Shown: piece after piece, positions 54,301 to 63,157 of the stretch
Layout: each line of letters begins with the position of its first letter
Numbering within the stretch: position 1 is the first letter of the stretch
Assembly (NCBI GenBank): GCA_963972525.1
Contig: CAXAUZ010000001.1
Span: 310,001 to 374,000 of the forward strand
Direction: 5' to 3'
From: Salinilacustrithrix sp003476595
Lineage (GTDB): Bacteria; Actinomycetota; Acidimicrobiia; Acidimicrobiales; Salinilacustritrichaceae
DNA length: 64,000 nucleotides
Position numbers and translations under genes: made by a program
Notes under the pieces: model-generated
What the model saw: only the letters and a program-made list of their open reading frames with translations
What the model was told of the DNA's origin: nothing
The model's database searches: none

Positions 54301-54939
54301 TCAGCGGGCCGACTTGCGTGCTGACGTGACGGCCTCGGCCGCCTTCTTGGTGGTGGCGGCGGCCTTGGTCGCCTCGAGCGCCTCGCGCTGCTCGGCGAGC
54401 GCCTCGGCCTCGGCCTCGAGCTCGCGCTGCTTGGCCTCGCGAGCCTCGGCGTCGATCCGCTCCTGCTCCTTGCGGGCCGCATCGGCGGCGGCCTTCTCCT
54501 TGGCCGCGGCCTGCTTCTTCACGCGCTGCTTGGCCTGCTGCTCCTCGGTGCGAGCCTGCGCCTTGCGCTTCTCGGCTCGCTGCGCGGCCTCGCGCTCCTT
54601 GCGCTTCGCCTCGGCCCGCTTCTCGGCCAGCTCCTCCTCGGCCTCGGCTCGCTTGGCCTCGGCGGCGGCCTCGGCCTCCGCGGCCGCCTCGAGCTGGGTG
54701 ACCTTGGCCTTCTTCACCGTGGCCGTGTGCAGCAGGACCTCGTCGTTCAGGACGACGCCGGCAGCGTGGGCGACGGAGGAGGCGATCCGGTCGTAGGCGA
54801 CGGCGGGCGGCCAGGTGGAGACGGCCTGCCCAGCCGACTCCTTGGCGAACACGGACTCGGCGAGCCCGAGGGGCGTGCGCCACAGGCGCAACGTGGTGAG
54901 CACGGCCTCGCGGGGCAACGCCTTGAGCTGGGAGATCAT
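54301..54939 (-). CDS. Ala/Glu/Lys-rich coiled-coil protein of unknown function
   Basis: Protein of 212 residues. Residues 1-70 (ISQLKALPREAVLTTLRLWR, then LGLAESVFAKE) form an amphipathic start. Residues about 75-212 are almost only Ala, Glu, Lys, Arg and Gln, an uninterrupted coiled coil. Similar proteins occur beside CsbD-like genes in actinobacteria; function unknown. ATG with GAGG 9 nt upstream. It follows the next gene on the same strand by 32 bp, so they form an operon. Confidence 0.7.
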   Translation of the reverse strand: MISQLKALPREAVLTTLRLWRTPLGLAESVFAKESAGQAVSTWPPAVAYDRIASSVAHAAGVVLNDEVLLHTATVKKAKVTQLEAAAEAEAAAEAKRAEAEEELAEKRAEAKRKEREAAQRAEKRKAQARTEEQQAKQRVKKQAAAKEKAAADAARKEQERIDAEAREAKQRELEAEAEALAEQREALEATKAAATTKKAAEAVTSARKSAR

Positions 54940-54971
54940 GTTCAGGTCCTCGTGTCGGGTGGTGGTTCGGG

Positions 54972-55487
54972 TCACGACTGCTCCTCGGCGTCGAGGGCGG
55001 TCAGGCGGGCCGCGTTGGCCTTGGCTGCGTCGGCCTCGGCCTCCAGGCGGGCGATGTCCTCCTCGGCCTCGGCGCGCTCGCCGAGTGCCTCGACCTGCTC
55101 CCGCGAGGCCTGGCTGCGCTCGGCTGCCTCCTGCCGGGTGATCGCCTGCTCGCGCTGGTCGGCCTGGGCCTCGACCTGCGCGTCGGCGCGGGCCTCGGCC
55201 TGCTCGAGCTCGTCCCGGCGACGCTGCTCCTCCACCTCGGCCTCGAGGCGCTCGCTCTCGATCTCGTTCTCCGCGAGGCGGGCCTCGAGCTCGGCTTCGG
55301 TCTCGGCCCGCTCGGCCTCGGCGATCTGCTCGCGAGCCTCCTCGGCTCGGTTGATGCTGGCTTCTTCGAGGGCACCCTCGGCGGCGAGGTCGCCGCGATC
55401 GAACAGATCGCCGGCCACCTGCTTGGCCTTGGCCTTCAGCCGGTCGAAGGTGCCACCTTCGGGGAGGTCGCTCGTGGTGTCGGTCAT
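54972..55487 (-). CDS. CsbD-like N-terminus plus Glu-rich coiled coil, unknown function
   Basis: Protein of 171 residues. Residues 14-30 (FDRLKAKAKQVAGDLFDRGD) resemble the CsbD stress-protein repeat. The rest, to the end, is a highly charged Glu/Ala/Arg coiled coil. Possibly a surface or stress structural protein together with the preceding coiled-coil gene. ATG with AGGAG upstream at 10 nt. Confidence 0.7.
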   Translation of the reverse strand: MTDTTSDLPEGGTFDRLKAKAKQVAGDLFDRGDLAAEGALEEASINRAEEAREQIAEAERAETEAELEARLAENEIESERLEAEVEEQRRRDELEQAEARADAQVEAQADQREQAITRQEAAERSQASREQVEALGERAEAEEDIARLEAEADAAKANAARLTALDAEEQS

Positions 55488-55618
55488 GGGTTGCCTGCTC
55501 CTGGGTGGTCGGGATGCGGTGAGCCGCAGGCAGGTCGTTACCCGTTCGCAACAATCCCCGTCACCCGGGCACCGGGACATGCGTCACAGGGTGGAACCCC
55601 ATCCGAGCCCGGACGCGC

Positions 55619-55647
55619 CACGGCCCCAGGGCGAGCCCGGGGCCGTG
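55619..55647. terminator. hairpin downstream of the CsbD gene
   Basis: CACGGCCCC (55619-55627) and GGGGCCGTG (55639-55647) pair perfectly; the 11 bases between can pair further. Lies 30 nt after the CsbD stop and before the next gene on the same strand. Confidence 0.55.
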
Positions 55648-55676
55648 TTGTGCGCAGATGCCGGTCGAGGCCGTCG

Positions 55677-55856
55677 TCAGTCCTTGCGGAACACGTCCTT
55701 GACCTTGTCTGCGGCCTTGTCGGCAGCGTCCTTGACGCCGCCGACGGCTTTGTCGATCTTGCCTTCGTTCTCGAGGTCTTCGTCGCCGGTGAGGTTGCCG
55801 GCCGCTTCCTTGAAGCGACCCTTGGCCTCATCGGAGTTGCGGGGTGCGTCAGCCAT
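55677..55856 (-). CDS. CsbD family stress protein
   Basis: Small hydrophilic protein of 59 residues: DEAKGRFKEAAGNLTGDEDL, then EGKIDKAVGGVKDAADKAAD. This is the CsbD (UPF0337) fold, a general stress protein in other bacteria (sigma-B controlled in Bacillus). ATG with AAGGAA 8 nt upstream. The 233 bases between it and the next gene hold no supported feature apart from the next gene's -10. Confidence 0.85.
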   Translation of the reverse strand: MADAPRNSDEAKGRFKEAAGNLTGDEDLENEGKIDKAVGGVKDAADKAADKVKDVFRKD

Positions 55857-56077
55857 GGTGGGGTTCCTTTGCATCGGGGAGATGACGGTGAGGTTCCTTC
55901 CCGATGCGTGTGCCGACGAGACATCGGCGTGCGTGCTTGCTTCGACGCCACATGGCCGTCTCCTGGTTCCCCGGATCGCGGACGACGCGGAGCCCCTCCA
56001 GGATTGCACGCTGCACCCATCGGTCCGGCGGATGGTCGGCGACATCCCCGGTCGGGTGCCGTCGGGGGCTCACGCGG

Positions 56078-56083
56078 CAAGAT
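56078..56083 (+). promoter_or_regulatory. -10 hexamer CAAGAT of the DUF2804 gene
   Basis: CAAGAT, 6-nt spacer, GTG at 56090. Also found before the gene at 45799. Confidence 0.45.
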
Positions 56084-56089
56084 GCGGCC

Positions 56090-57118
56090 GTGGCGACCCA
56101 TGAGAACGAGCTGACCGAACCCGTCGACCTGTGCACGCCCGACGGCGATCGCGTGAACCCGGACGCGCTGGGCTGGTCACGCCGACCACTGCACCGGGCG
56201 AACCTGCAGGGGCGCTTCGGCGTCAACAAGCGCTGGGACTACTGGGCGGTGCTCGCCGGGGACCTCCTCGTGTCCTCGGTGTACGCCGACGTCGACCACC
56301 TCGGCCTCGCCGACGTGTGGTGGCACGACCTGTCGACCGGCGCCACCGGCGGGGGCGGCATCGTCACCGTCGGGAACGAGGACTTCGACCTTCCAGCGCG
56401 TCCGGGCACCGCTCCCCTGCACGTGGCGCGGGACGGCGTCGAGATCGCCTACGTCGACGACGACCACGGCACCCGCCTCACCGCATCGTGGACCGAGCCC
56501 GACGGCCGCCCCGGCCGGCTCGACGTCCACGTCGCCCTGCCGCCCGGCCACGAGTCCTTGAACGTCGTCATCCCGTGGAGCGAGGAGGTCTTCAACTTCA
56601 CCTCCAAGCACCAGGCCCGGCCGGCCACCGGTGAGCTGGTCGTGGGCGACGAGCGCTGGCAGATCGGCGATGAGGCCGGCGACGCGTGGGGCGTGCTCGA
56701 CGTGGGGCGGGGTCGGTGGCCGGCCGAGATCGCCTGGAACTGGGGCGGTGGCGCCGGGCGGGTCGGCGAGCACGTGCTCGGCCTGCAGTTCGGCGCCAAG
56801 TGGACCGAGGGGTCCGGCTACACCGAGAACGGGTTCATCCTCGACGGCCGCCTCACCAAGCTCGGCAACGAGCTCGACTGGCACTACGACTGGGACGCGC
56901 CGATGGAGCCGTGGCGGATCGTCGACCCGGGCGGTCAGCTCGACGTCACCCTCCACCCCCGCTACGACAAGCACAGCACGCTCCCCGGTCGGGACAAGGG
57001 CTCCGAGACCCACCAGGTGTTCGGCACGTTCTCCGGCCGGGTCCGCACCGACGACGGCGTGGAGCTCGAGTTCGACGGCGTGCAGGGCTTCGCCGAGGAA
57101 GCCCGGCAGGAGTGGTGA
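56090..57118 (+). CDS. DUF2804 family protein
   Basis: Protein of 342 residues resembling DUF2804 throughout: LQGRFGVNKRWDYWAVLAGD at the start, WSEEVFNFTSKHQARPATGE in the middle, AWNWGGGAGR, and SGRVRTDDGVELEFDGVQGF at the end. Function of the family is unknown; a jelly-roll, possibly lipid- or sugar-related, is suggested by Trp- and beta-rich sequence. The GTG 56090 is supported by the CAAGAT hexamer. It overlaps the next gene by GTGA, so a shared role with the glycosidase is likely. Confidence 0.75.
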   Translation: MATHENELTEPVDLCTPDGDRVNPDALGWSRRPLHRANLQGRFGVNKRWDYWAVLAGDLLVSSVYADVDHLGLADVWWHDLSTGATGGGGIVTVGNEDFDLPARPGTAPLHVARDGVEIAYVDDDHGTRLTASWTEPDGRPGRLDVHVALPPGHESLNVVIPWSEEVFNFTSKHQARPATGELVVGDERWQIGDEAGDAWGVLDVGRGRWPAEIAWNWGGGAGRVGEHVLGLQFGAKWTEGSGYTENGFILDGRLTKLGNELDWHYDWDAPMEPWRIVDPGGQLDVTLHPRYDKHSTLPGRDKGSETHQVFGTFSGRVRTDDGVELEFDGVQGFAEEARQEW

Positions 57119-58293
57119 CCGACCCAGAGGAGTTCCCCGACTTCGCGATCGCGTGCGGTGAGGAGGCGTCCGATCCGCTGGTGCTCCACGACGGCGTGGA
57201 GGTCCGGGTGGACCAGCTCGCCGCGAGCGGGCACCTCGAGCGCCAGGACGCCGACCTCGCCGACGTCGCCGGGCTGGGCGTGCGCTGGTGGCGCTACGGC
57301 ATGCCGTGGCGCGCCGTCGAGCAGGAGCCGGGCACCTACGACTGGACGCTGTGGGACCGTGCGTTCGCCGCCTGCGAGCGCCACGGCCTCGAGCCCATCG
57401 TCGACCTGTGCCACTTCGGCCTCCCCGACCACCTGCCGGGGTTCTGCGATCCCTCCTGGATCGACGCGTTCGCCCGGTACGTCGACGCGTTCCTCGACCG
57501 CTACCCCGAACCGCGGTTCTTCACGCCGGTCAACGAGCCGTCGATCACCGCCCAGTGCTCGGCCCGATGGGGCATCTGGAACGACCGCCGGGCATCGCGC
57601 GCCGACCACCTGCTCGCCCTCGCCCACGTCGTGCTGGCCAACGTGGAGGCCATCGCCCGCGTCGACGCCGACCGAGCCGGCTGGTGGATCGGCGCGGAGG
57701 GGTTCGGCTGCCACCTCGCCGCCACGCCGGACGACGAGCCCACCGCGCAGGAGGCACGCGAGCTGGACGATCTGGTGTGGGACCTGCACTTCGGTGTGGA
57801 GCCCGGCGAGTCCGTCGCCGACCTCGCCGATCACGTCCCGAACCAGGTGCTGGAGCGGATCGATGCCGCAACGGTCGGGCATGATCGGGTGGTCGCGGGA
57901 CACGACATGTACCCGGTGAGCGTGCACCTCCACGGAGACCGGGACGAGCCGCTCACCATCGACGAGCGCCTGGACGCCTACGACGCGGCGGCACGTCGGT
58001 GGCACGTCCGCTACGGGCGCGACTTCTGGGTCGCGGAGACCTCCAACCTCGGCCTCGCCGTCGAGGAGGGTCCGCGGTGGCTCGACGGCCTCGTCGGCGT
58101 GCTCGACGGCCTGCGAGCCGACGGCCTCCCCGCCCGGGGCATCTGCTGGTACAGCCGCGGCGACCAGGTCGACTGGCACACCATGCTGGCGCGCCCGGTC
58201 GGCGAGACCACCGAGGTCGGTCTGTTCGACCAGGACCGCCGCCCGCGGCCGGTGGCCCGGGCCTACGCCGACCTGGCGAGGCGATCCGGCTGA
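57115..58293 (+). CDS. GH1-like glycoside hydrolase
   Basis: TIM-barrel protein of 392 residues. Acid/base Glu in FTPVNEPSITAQ (NEP motif, near 141) and likely nucleophile Glu in FWVAETSNLG near 307. WRYGMPWRAVEQEPGTYDW and WDRAFAACERHGLEPIVDLC fit beta-glucosidase-like barrels. It is shorter than classical GH1 enzymes, so it may be a related family. Start GTG overlaps the DUF2804 stop. No signal peptide, hence cytoplasmic. Confidence 0.82.
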   Translation: MTDPEEFPDFAIACGEEASDPLVLHDGVEVRVDQLAASGHLERQDADLADVAGLGVRWWRYGMPWRAVEQEPGTYDWTLWDRAFAACERHGLEPIVDLCHFGLPDHLPGFCDPSWIDAFARYVDAFLDRYPEPRFFTPVNEPSITAQCSARWGIWNDRRASRADHLLALAHVVLANVEAIARVDADRAGWWIGAEGFGCHLAATPDDEPTAQEARELDDLVWDLHFGVEPGESVADLADHVPNQVLERIDAATVGHDRVVAGHDMYPVSVHLHGDRDEPLTIDERLDAYDAAARRWHVRYGRDFWVAETSNLGLAVEEGPRWLDGLVGVLDGLRADGLPARGICWYSRGDQVDWHTMLARPVGETTEVGLFDQDRRPRPVARAYADLARRSG

Positions 58294-58330
58294 GCAGACC
58301 TGGCGGACCGGCCCCGAGGAGGGCGTCTCG

Positions 58331-59176
58331 CTAGTCCGAGTGGGGTTCCTCGTGACCGGCGTCGCCGAGCTTCCAGTAGCCGCGTGCGTGGACACGATCC
58401 GGGTGGACGCCGTGGTGACGCAGGAGCCGGCTCCGCACGGCACCGACGACACCGGTCTCAGCCGCCACCCAGCACAGCGTCCCTGCTGCGGGTCGAGGGA
58501 GGGCGTCGAGGGCATCGACCAGCACGCCGCTGCGGCCGGGCGCCTCGCGGCCACGCGTCGACCACTGCACGTCGAGGGCAGCGGCGGTCTCGAGCCGCTG
58601 GATGTCGGCGTCGTCCTGAACCTCGATCCGCGCCGTCACCGGCAGTCCGGCCGGCGCCCACCGGAGCCAGTTGTGCACTGCGGGGAGACCGGTCTCGTCG
58701 GCGACGAGGAGCAGGCCCTCGATGCGACCGGCGGGCACCTGGGAGCCGCGCGGACCGCCCACGGCGAGGGGATCCCCCACCGCGGCCTCCGCCGCCCACG
58801 CCGATGCCCGGCCTCCGTCGTGCAGCACGAAGTCCAGCTCGAGCAGTCCCTCGTCGAGCCGGTGGTGACGCGGCGTGTAGTCGCGGCCGACGGGCCGCGG
58901 GCCGTCGGTGGGGACGATGCCGTCCGGACCGAGCGTGGGGACGACCGGGTTCCGTTCACCCGGTGCCGGGAGGAAGACCTTGACGTGGTCGGCCGGGCCG
59001 TCGCTGGAGAAGCCGTCCAGCTCGTCGCCTCCCAGCGCGACCCGCACCACGCGCGGGGTCGGGCGCTGCACCTCACGCACCTCGAGCATCCGCAGGCGGA
59101 GCCGGTGGCGGACCAGCTCCATCCGCGGCGGATCCTCCGTCGTGGGGCCGGCCTGGGGTTCGGTCGGTGCGGTCAT
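58331..59176 (-). CDS. siderophore-interacting protein (ferric-siderophore reductase)
   Basis: Protein of 281 residues: FAD-binding-9 domain with RVALGGDELDGF and GRDYTPRHHRLDEGLLELDF, then SIP domain with LLVADETGLPAVHNWL. It reduces Fe(III)-siderophore to release iron after uptake. The first 25 residues are a disordered Pro/Thr stretch. Its ATG overlaps the ATPase stop (ATGA), making it the last gene of the iron operon. Confidence 0.9.
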   Translation of the reverse strand: MTAPTEPQAGPTTEDPPRMELVRHRLRLRMLEVREVQRPTPRVVRVALGGDELDGFSSDGPADHVKVFLPAPGERNPVVPTLGPDGIVPTDGPRPVGRDYTPRHHRLDEGLLELDFVLHDGGRASAWAAEAAVGDPLAVGGPRGSQVPAGRIEGLLLVADETGLPAVHNWLRWAPAGLPVTARIEVQDDADIQRLETAAALDVQWSTRGREAPGRSGVLVDALDALPRPAAGTLCWVAAETGVVGAVRSRLLRHHGVHPDRVHARGYWKLGDAGHEEPHSD

Positions 59177-59985
59177 CGGAACTCTCCTGTCCGGGATGCC
59201 AGCGGGGCATCCCCGCTCGTGCAGGCCCGCCCGAAGTGCATGGCGACGGGACCGGCGTCGGTGTGGGACACCGGCACGTCGAGGTCGAAGACGTGACGGA
59301 GCACGTCGCGGTCGACCACCTCCGACGGCGAACCGTCGGCGACGACGCGACCGTGCTTCATGGCGACGATCCGGTCGCTGTGGTGGGCGGCGACGTTCAC
59401 GTCGTGGAGCACGACGACGACGGTCTTGTCGAGGTCGTCGGCCATGCGCCGGATCGTGTCCATGGTCTGCGCGGCGTGGCGCATGTCGAGGGTGTTGAGC
59501 GGCTCGTCGAGCAGCACGTAGTCGGTGTCCTGGGCGAGCACCATGGCGATGAAGGCCCGCTGGCGCTGGCCCCCGGAGAGCTGGTCCAGCCGGCGATGGG
59601 CCATCGGCCCGAGGTCGAGGTGGGCGATGGCCCGGTCGATGTGGTCGTGGTCCCGGGTCGACAGCCGACCGCCGCTGTGGGGGAAGCGGCCGAACGCCAC
59701 GAGCTCGCCCACCGCCAGCCGCACGGGCAGGTGGTTCTCCTGGCGAAGCACCGACAGCCGGCGGGCGAGCTCCGGACCCGGCGTGGCCTGCACGTCGTGG
59801 CCGTCGACGGTGATGCGGCCGTCGCACGGCTCGAGCAGCCGGCCGACCATCGACAGCAGGGTGGACTTGCCCGCCCCGTTGGCGCCGATGAGCGACACGA
59901 CGCCGCCCCGGGGGATCTGCAGGTTGACCCGGTCGACCACGGTCGCCTTGCCGTACCGCTTGGTGATGCCGTCGATGTCGATCAC
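59173..59985 (-). CDS. iron-siderophore ABC transporter, ATP-binding protein
   Basis: ATPase of 270 residues: Walker A GANGAGKST near 34-42, LSGGQRQRAFIAMVLAQ signature, Walker B YVLLDEPLNTLD, VLHDVN switch. Closest in layout to FepC/FecE/YclP-type importers. It energises the two permeases upstream. It starts 4 bp inside the end of the second permease. Confidence 0.93.
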   Translation of the reverse strand: MIDIDGITKRYGKATVVDRVNLQIPRGGVVSLIGANGAGKSTLLSMVGRLLEPCDGRITVDGHDVQATPGPELARRLSVLRQENHLPVRLAVGELVAFGRFPHSGGRLSTRDHDHIDRAIAHLDLGPMAHRRLDQLSGGQRQRAFIAMVLAQDTDYVLLDEPLNTLDMRHAAQTMDTIRRMADDLDKTVVVVLHDVNVAAHHSDRIVAMKHGRVVADGSPSEVVDRDVLRHVFDLDVPVSHTDAGPVAMHFGRACTSGDAPLASRTGEFR

Positions 59986-60998
59986 GTGCGCGCCTCCCGG
60001 AGCAGCAGGATGATGAAGTAGGTGCCACCGATGAAGCTGATGACGATGCTCGCCCTCGTCTCGAAGGCGAAGTACTCCTCGATGGCGAACTGCGCGCCGA
60101 TGAGGGCGACGACCCCGGCCAGCGCGGCGGATGGCAGGGTCCAGCGGTGCCGGAAGGTGCCGACCAGCCGGTAGGCGAGGTTCGAGACGAGCAGGCCGAG
60201 GAAGGTGATCGGTCCCACGAGGGCGGTGGCGACCGAGACGAGCAGCGCCACCACCATGAGGACGCGGTCGACGGTCCTGGTGTGGTCGACGCCGAGGCCG
60301 ACGGCGGTGTCCCGGCCGAGCGCCAGCACGTCGAGCCGGGCGGTCCGGCGCCAGACGTAGACCAGCACGGCACCGACGGCGAGCGCCGACACGCCGAGCA
60401 GCTCCTCGTCGACGGTGGCGAAGCTGGCGAAGAACTGGTCCTGCAGGGTGACGTACTCGTTCGGGTCGATGAGGCGAGCGACCAGGTCGGTGAGGCTCGC
60501 GAACATCCCACCCAGCACCACACCCACCAGCAGCAGGGCGACGACGTCGTCTCGGGCCCGCCCGAGGAAGAGGCGGTGCAGCGCGAGCGCGAACCCCATC
60601 ATCACCACGACCTCCAGCCCGAAGCGGAGGCGGACGTCCACGCTCAGGAACGCGAACGTCCCGAAGGTGAACGCGGCGCCCGTCTGGATCAGCAGGTACA
60701 GGTTGTCGAAGCCCATCAGGGACGGGGTGAGGATCCGGTTGCCGGACACGGTGTGGAAGAGCACCGTGGCCACACCCAGGGCGGTGCCGACCAGCGCCAT
60801 CCCTGCGACCTTCTTGGCTCGCAGCTCGAGCGCGAATGCGAGCGAACCTCGCAGGTCGTAGGTCATGAACACCGCGATGGCGGCGACGGCGAGCGCGGCG
60901 AGCACGGCGAGGACGAGGGCCGCGTGCCGGGGCGAGAACCCGTGGTCGGCGTCCCGGTCGGCGACCGGGCGGTCGAGGTCGTCACGCAGCTGCAGCAC
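59982..60998 (-). CDS. iron-siderophore ABC transporter permease (second)
   Basis: FecCD-type membrane protein of 338 residues with about nine helices. VGTALGVATVLFHTVSGNRI and TPSLMGFDNLYLL are motifs of the YclO/FatC subgroup; ITFLGLLVSNLAYRLVGT is the coupling region. The GTG 60998 overlaps the other permease by 17 bp. Confidence 0.88.
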   Translation of the reverse strand: MLQLRDDLDRPVADRDADHGFSPRHAALVLAVLAALAVAAIAVFMTYDLRGSLAFALELRAKKVAGMALVGTALGVATVLFHTVSGNRILTPSLMGFDNLYLLIQTGAAFTFGTFAFLSVDVRLRFGLEVVVMMGFALALHRLFLGRARDDVVALLLVGVVLGGMFASLTDLVARLIDPNEYVTLQDQFFASFATVDEELLGVSALAVGAVLVYVWRRTARLDVLALGRDTAVGLGVDHTRTVDRVLMVVALLVSVATALVGPITFLGLLVSNLAYRLVGTFRHRWTLPSAALAGVVALIGAQFAIEEYFAFETRASIVISFIGGTYFIILLLREART

Positions 60999-61983
60999 CG
61001 AACCGGCTCCGGAAGATGAGGAACACGAACACGGCACCGCCGAGCACCCCGACGACGGTGCCGACCGGCACCTCGAAGGGGTAGCGGATGGTGCGGCTGA
61101 GGATGTCGCAGACGAGCAGGAACAGCGCGCCGCTCAGCGCGGTCACCGGCAGCACCCGGCGCATGTTGTCGCCGACGAGTAGGGTCGTGATGTTCGGGGC
61201 GACCAGGCCGAGGAAGGGGATCGCCCCGACGACCACGACCACGACCGCGCTCACGGCGGCCACGAGCGCGAGCCCCAGGGTGACGGTGCGTCGGTGGTCG
61301 ACGCCGAGGTTCACGGCGTGGTCGCGGCCCATGCCGGCCACGGTGAAGCGGTCGGCGTACCGGTAGGCGAGCACGGTGAGCCCGCCCACGAGCCACAGCA
61401 GCTCGTACCGACCGCGCAACGTGCCGGAGAAGTCTGCGGTGGTCCAGGCGCTGAGGGTCTGGAGCAGGTCGGCTCGGAACGCGAAGAACATCGTGGCGGC
61501 GCCGACCACCGCGCCGAACATGATGCCGACCAGCGGCACGACGATGATGTCGGAGAAGCGCAACCGCTCGACCAGCGCGAGGAAGATCGCCGTCCCGACG
61601 AGGGCGAAGAGGACGGCCAGGGTCATCTTGGCGAACACCGATCCGGACCCGAACCACAGCGTGGCGACCAGCACGCCGAAGGTGGCGGATTCGATGGTGC
61701 CGGCGGTGGAGGGTGCGACGAACCGGTTCTGGGTGAGGCCCTGCATGATGAGGCCGGCCACACCCATGGCCGAACCGGCGAGCACGATCGCCGCGAGGCG
61801 TGGGATCCGGCTCTCGAGCAGCACCGCTCGCTTCTGGGCGTCGCCGGCCAGGAGGTCCGCCGGGGAGATCCCGCTGACGCCGACGAACAGCGAGACGGCT
61901 GCGGCTCCGAGCAACACGAGGGCGCCGATCGCCAGGTAGCGGCGGTCGGCGCCCTGCGGTGCCGGTCGTGCGACCGTGATCAC
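60982..61983 (-). CDS. iron-siderophore ABC transporter permease (first)
   Basis: FecCD-type protein of 333 residues. SRIPRLAAIVLAGSAMGVAG is the classical N-terminal signature, followed by IMQGLTQNRFVAPSTAGTIE; IPFLGLVAPNITTLLVGDN is the coupling loop. It forms the channel with the second permease. The GTG 61983 lies 5 bases after the binding-protein stop. Confidence 0.88.
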   Translation of the reverse strand: MITVARPAPQGADRRYLAIGALVLLGAAAVSLFVGVSGISPADLLAGDAQKRAVLLESRIPRLAAIVLAGSAMGVAGLIMQGLTQNRFVAPSTAGTIESATFGVLVATLWFGSGSVFAKMTLAVLFALVGTAIFLALVERLRFSDIIVVPLVGIMFGAVVGAATMFFAFRADLLQTLSAWTTADFSGTLRGRYELLWLVGGLTVLAYRYADRFTVAGMGRDHAVNLGVDHRRTVTLGLALVAAVSAVVVVVVGAIPFLGLVAPNITTLLVGDNMRRVLPVTALSGALFLLVCDILSRTIRYPFEVPVGTVVGVLGGAVFVFLIFRSRFGAAAA

Positions 61984-61988
61984 GTCGC

Positions 61989-62981
61989 TCAGGGGAGGAC
62001 GGTCTCGACGTCGGCGAGGATCTGCTCCATGCCCGGGATGGAGTGGGAGACGATGTACCAGGCGAAGGAGTCGGCGTAGACCACGCGGTCCTGCTGCCAT
62101 GCGGGCGTCTGCCCCACGAGTCCGTTGTCGAGCACCTGGGCTGCGGCTTCGCCGTCCTCGCCGATGGCGGCGGAGCGGTCGATGACGAACAGCACCTCGG
62201 GAGCGGCCTCGAGCACGAACTCGAAGGACACCGCCTCACCGTGCGTCGCCTCCTCGGAGAGGGCCTCCTCGGCGGGAGCGAACCCGAGCAGGTCGTGGAC
62301 GAGACCGAAGCGGGAACCGGGTCCGTAGGCCGAGATCTCGGCACCGTTGGTCATCAGCACAAGCGCGGAGCCAGCATCGCCACCACGTGCTGCGACGTCG
62401 TCCACGGCGGCCTCGAGCTCGTCGAGCTGCTCGGCCACGTCGTCCTCGACGCCGAAGATCTGCCCGAGGGCCTCGTGGCGCTCGCGGAAGGCGGTCAGGT
62501 AGTCGGTGTCCTCGTCGAGGGTCAGGTCCACGGTCGGCGCGATCTCCGACATCTCGGGGTAGGTGGCCGACGATCGGGTGGCCACGATGATCAGGTCGGG
62601 CTCGAGGGCGTTGATGGCCTCGTAGTCCGGCTCGAACGCCGTGCCCATCGGGGCGAGGTCGGGGTCGTCGAGCACCTCGGCGTGCTCGGGCGGCGTGGCA
62701 CCCCCGAGGGACCCGTACCCGTCGACCTCGACCCCGAGGCGGTGGAGGCTGAGCAGGACGCCCGGGTCCATGACCACGACGGTCTCGGGCTGCACCGGCA
62801 CCTCGTCGGTGCCGGAGTAGTGCTCGATCGTGACCGTGCCGCTGTCGTCGGCGGCAGCGGTGCCCTCGCTCGCCTCGGCGACGGGCTCGGTGTCGTCGCT
62901 GGCGGCGACGTCGTCGTCACCGCAGGCGGCGGCGAGCAACCCGAGCGGGAGGAGCAGGGCGAGCAGGCGTGGGGAGCGCAT
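61989..62981 (-). CDS. iron-siderophore substrate-binding lipoprotein
   Basis: Protein of 330 residues. Lipoprotein signal with lipobox AAAC (Cys20), Asp/Glu/Ser-rich linker to residue 48, then periplasmic-binding-2 fold: VVVMDPGVLLSLHRLGVEVDG, EPDLIIVATRSSATYPEMSEI, and FAWYIVSHSIPGMEQIL at the end. Similar to YclQ/FatB, which bind catecholate siderophores such as petrobactin; the actual ligand is inferred. First gene of the operon, with an iron-box-like site upstream. Confidence 0.9.
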   Translation of the reverse strand: MRSPRLLALLLPLGLLAAACGDDDVAASDDTEPVAEASEGTAAADDSGTVTIEHYSGTDEVPVQPETVVVMDPGVLLSLHRLGVEVDGYGSLGGATPPEHAEVLDDPDLAPMGTAFEPDYEAINALEPDLIIVATRSSATYPEMSEIAPTVDLTLDEDTDYLTAFRERHEALGQIFGVEDDVAEQLDELEAAVDDVAARGGDAGSALVLMTNGAEISAYGPGSRFGLVHDLLGFAPAEEALSEEATHGEAVSFEFVLEAAPEVLFVIDRSAAIGEDGEAAAQVLDNGLVGQTPAWQQDRVVYADSFAWYIVSHSIPGMEQILADVETVLP

Positions 62982-62990
62982 GGGTTGGAG

Positions 62991-63023
62991 ACCTTCCGAA
63001 GGTTGTTAGGAGTGCTTACCTTC
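62991..63023 (-). promoter_or_regulatory. putative iron box and Shine-Dalgarno hairpin upstream of the uptake operon
   Basis: TTAGGAGTGCTTACCTTC (63006-63023) resembles the IdeR/DmdR iron box (TTAGGTTAGGCTAACCTAA), but is one base short and degenerate in the centre. Next to it, ACCTTCCGAAGGT (62991-63003) is an odd-length palindrome containing the GGAAGG ribosome site on the minus strand, which it may mask in the mRNA. Together they suggest iron-dependent control at DNA and perhaps RNA level. Confidence 0.5.
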
Positions 63024-63047
63024 GCGTAGCAGGCAGCCTGATGCAAG

Positions 63048-63068
63048 CGAGGGACCCGAAGGGTCTCG
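63048..63068 (-). terminator. putative hairpin terminator downstream of the crotonase gene
   Basis: CGAGGGACCC-GAA-GGGTCTCG: GACCC/GGGTC plus CGAG/CTCG with a one-base bulge. The 134 bases around it (63024-63157) hold no gene I can support. Confidence 0.4.
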
Positions 63069-63157
63069 TCATCGAGATCGGCGACGGCAGGGTGGACGAC
63101 GGCAGCGGCGCGGGCGAGGCGAGCCGACACCGGGCGAGCCGTGGTCGCGCCGACGCC

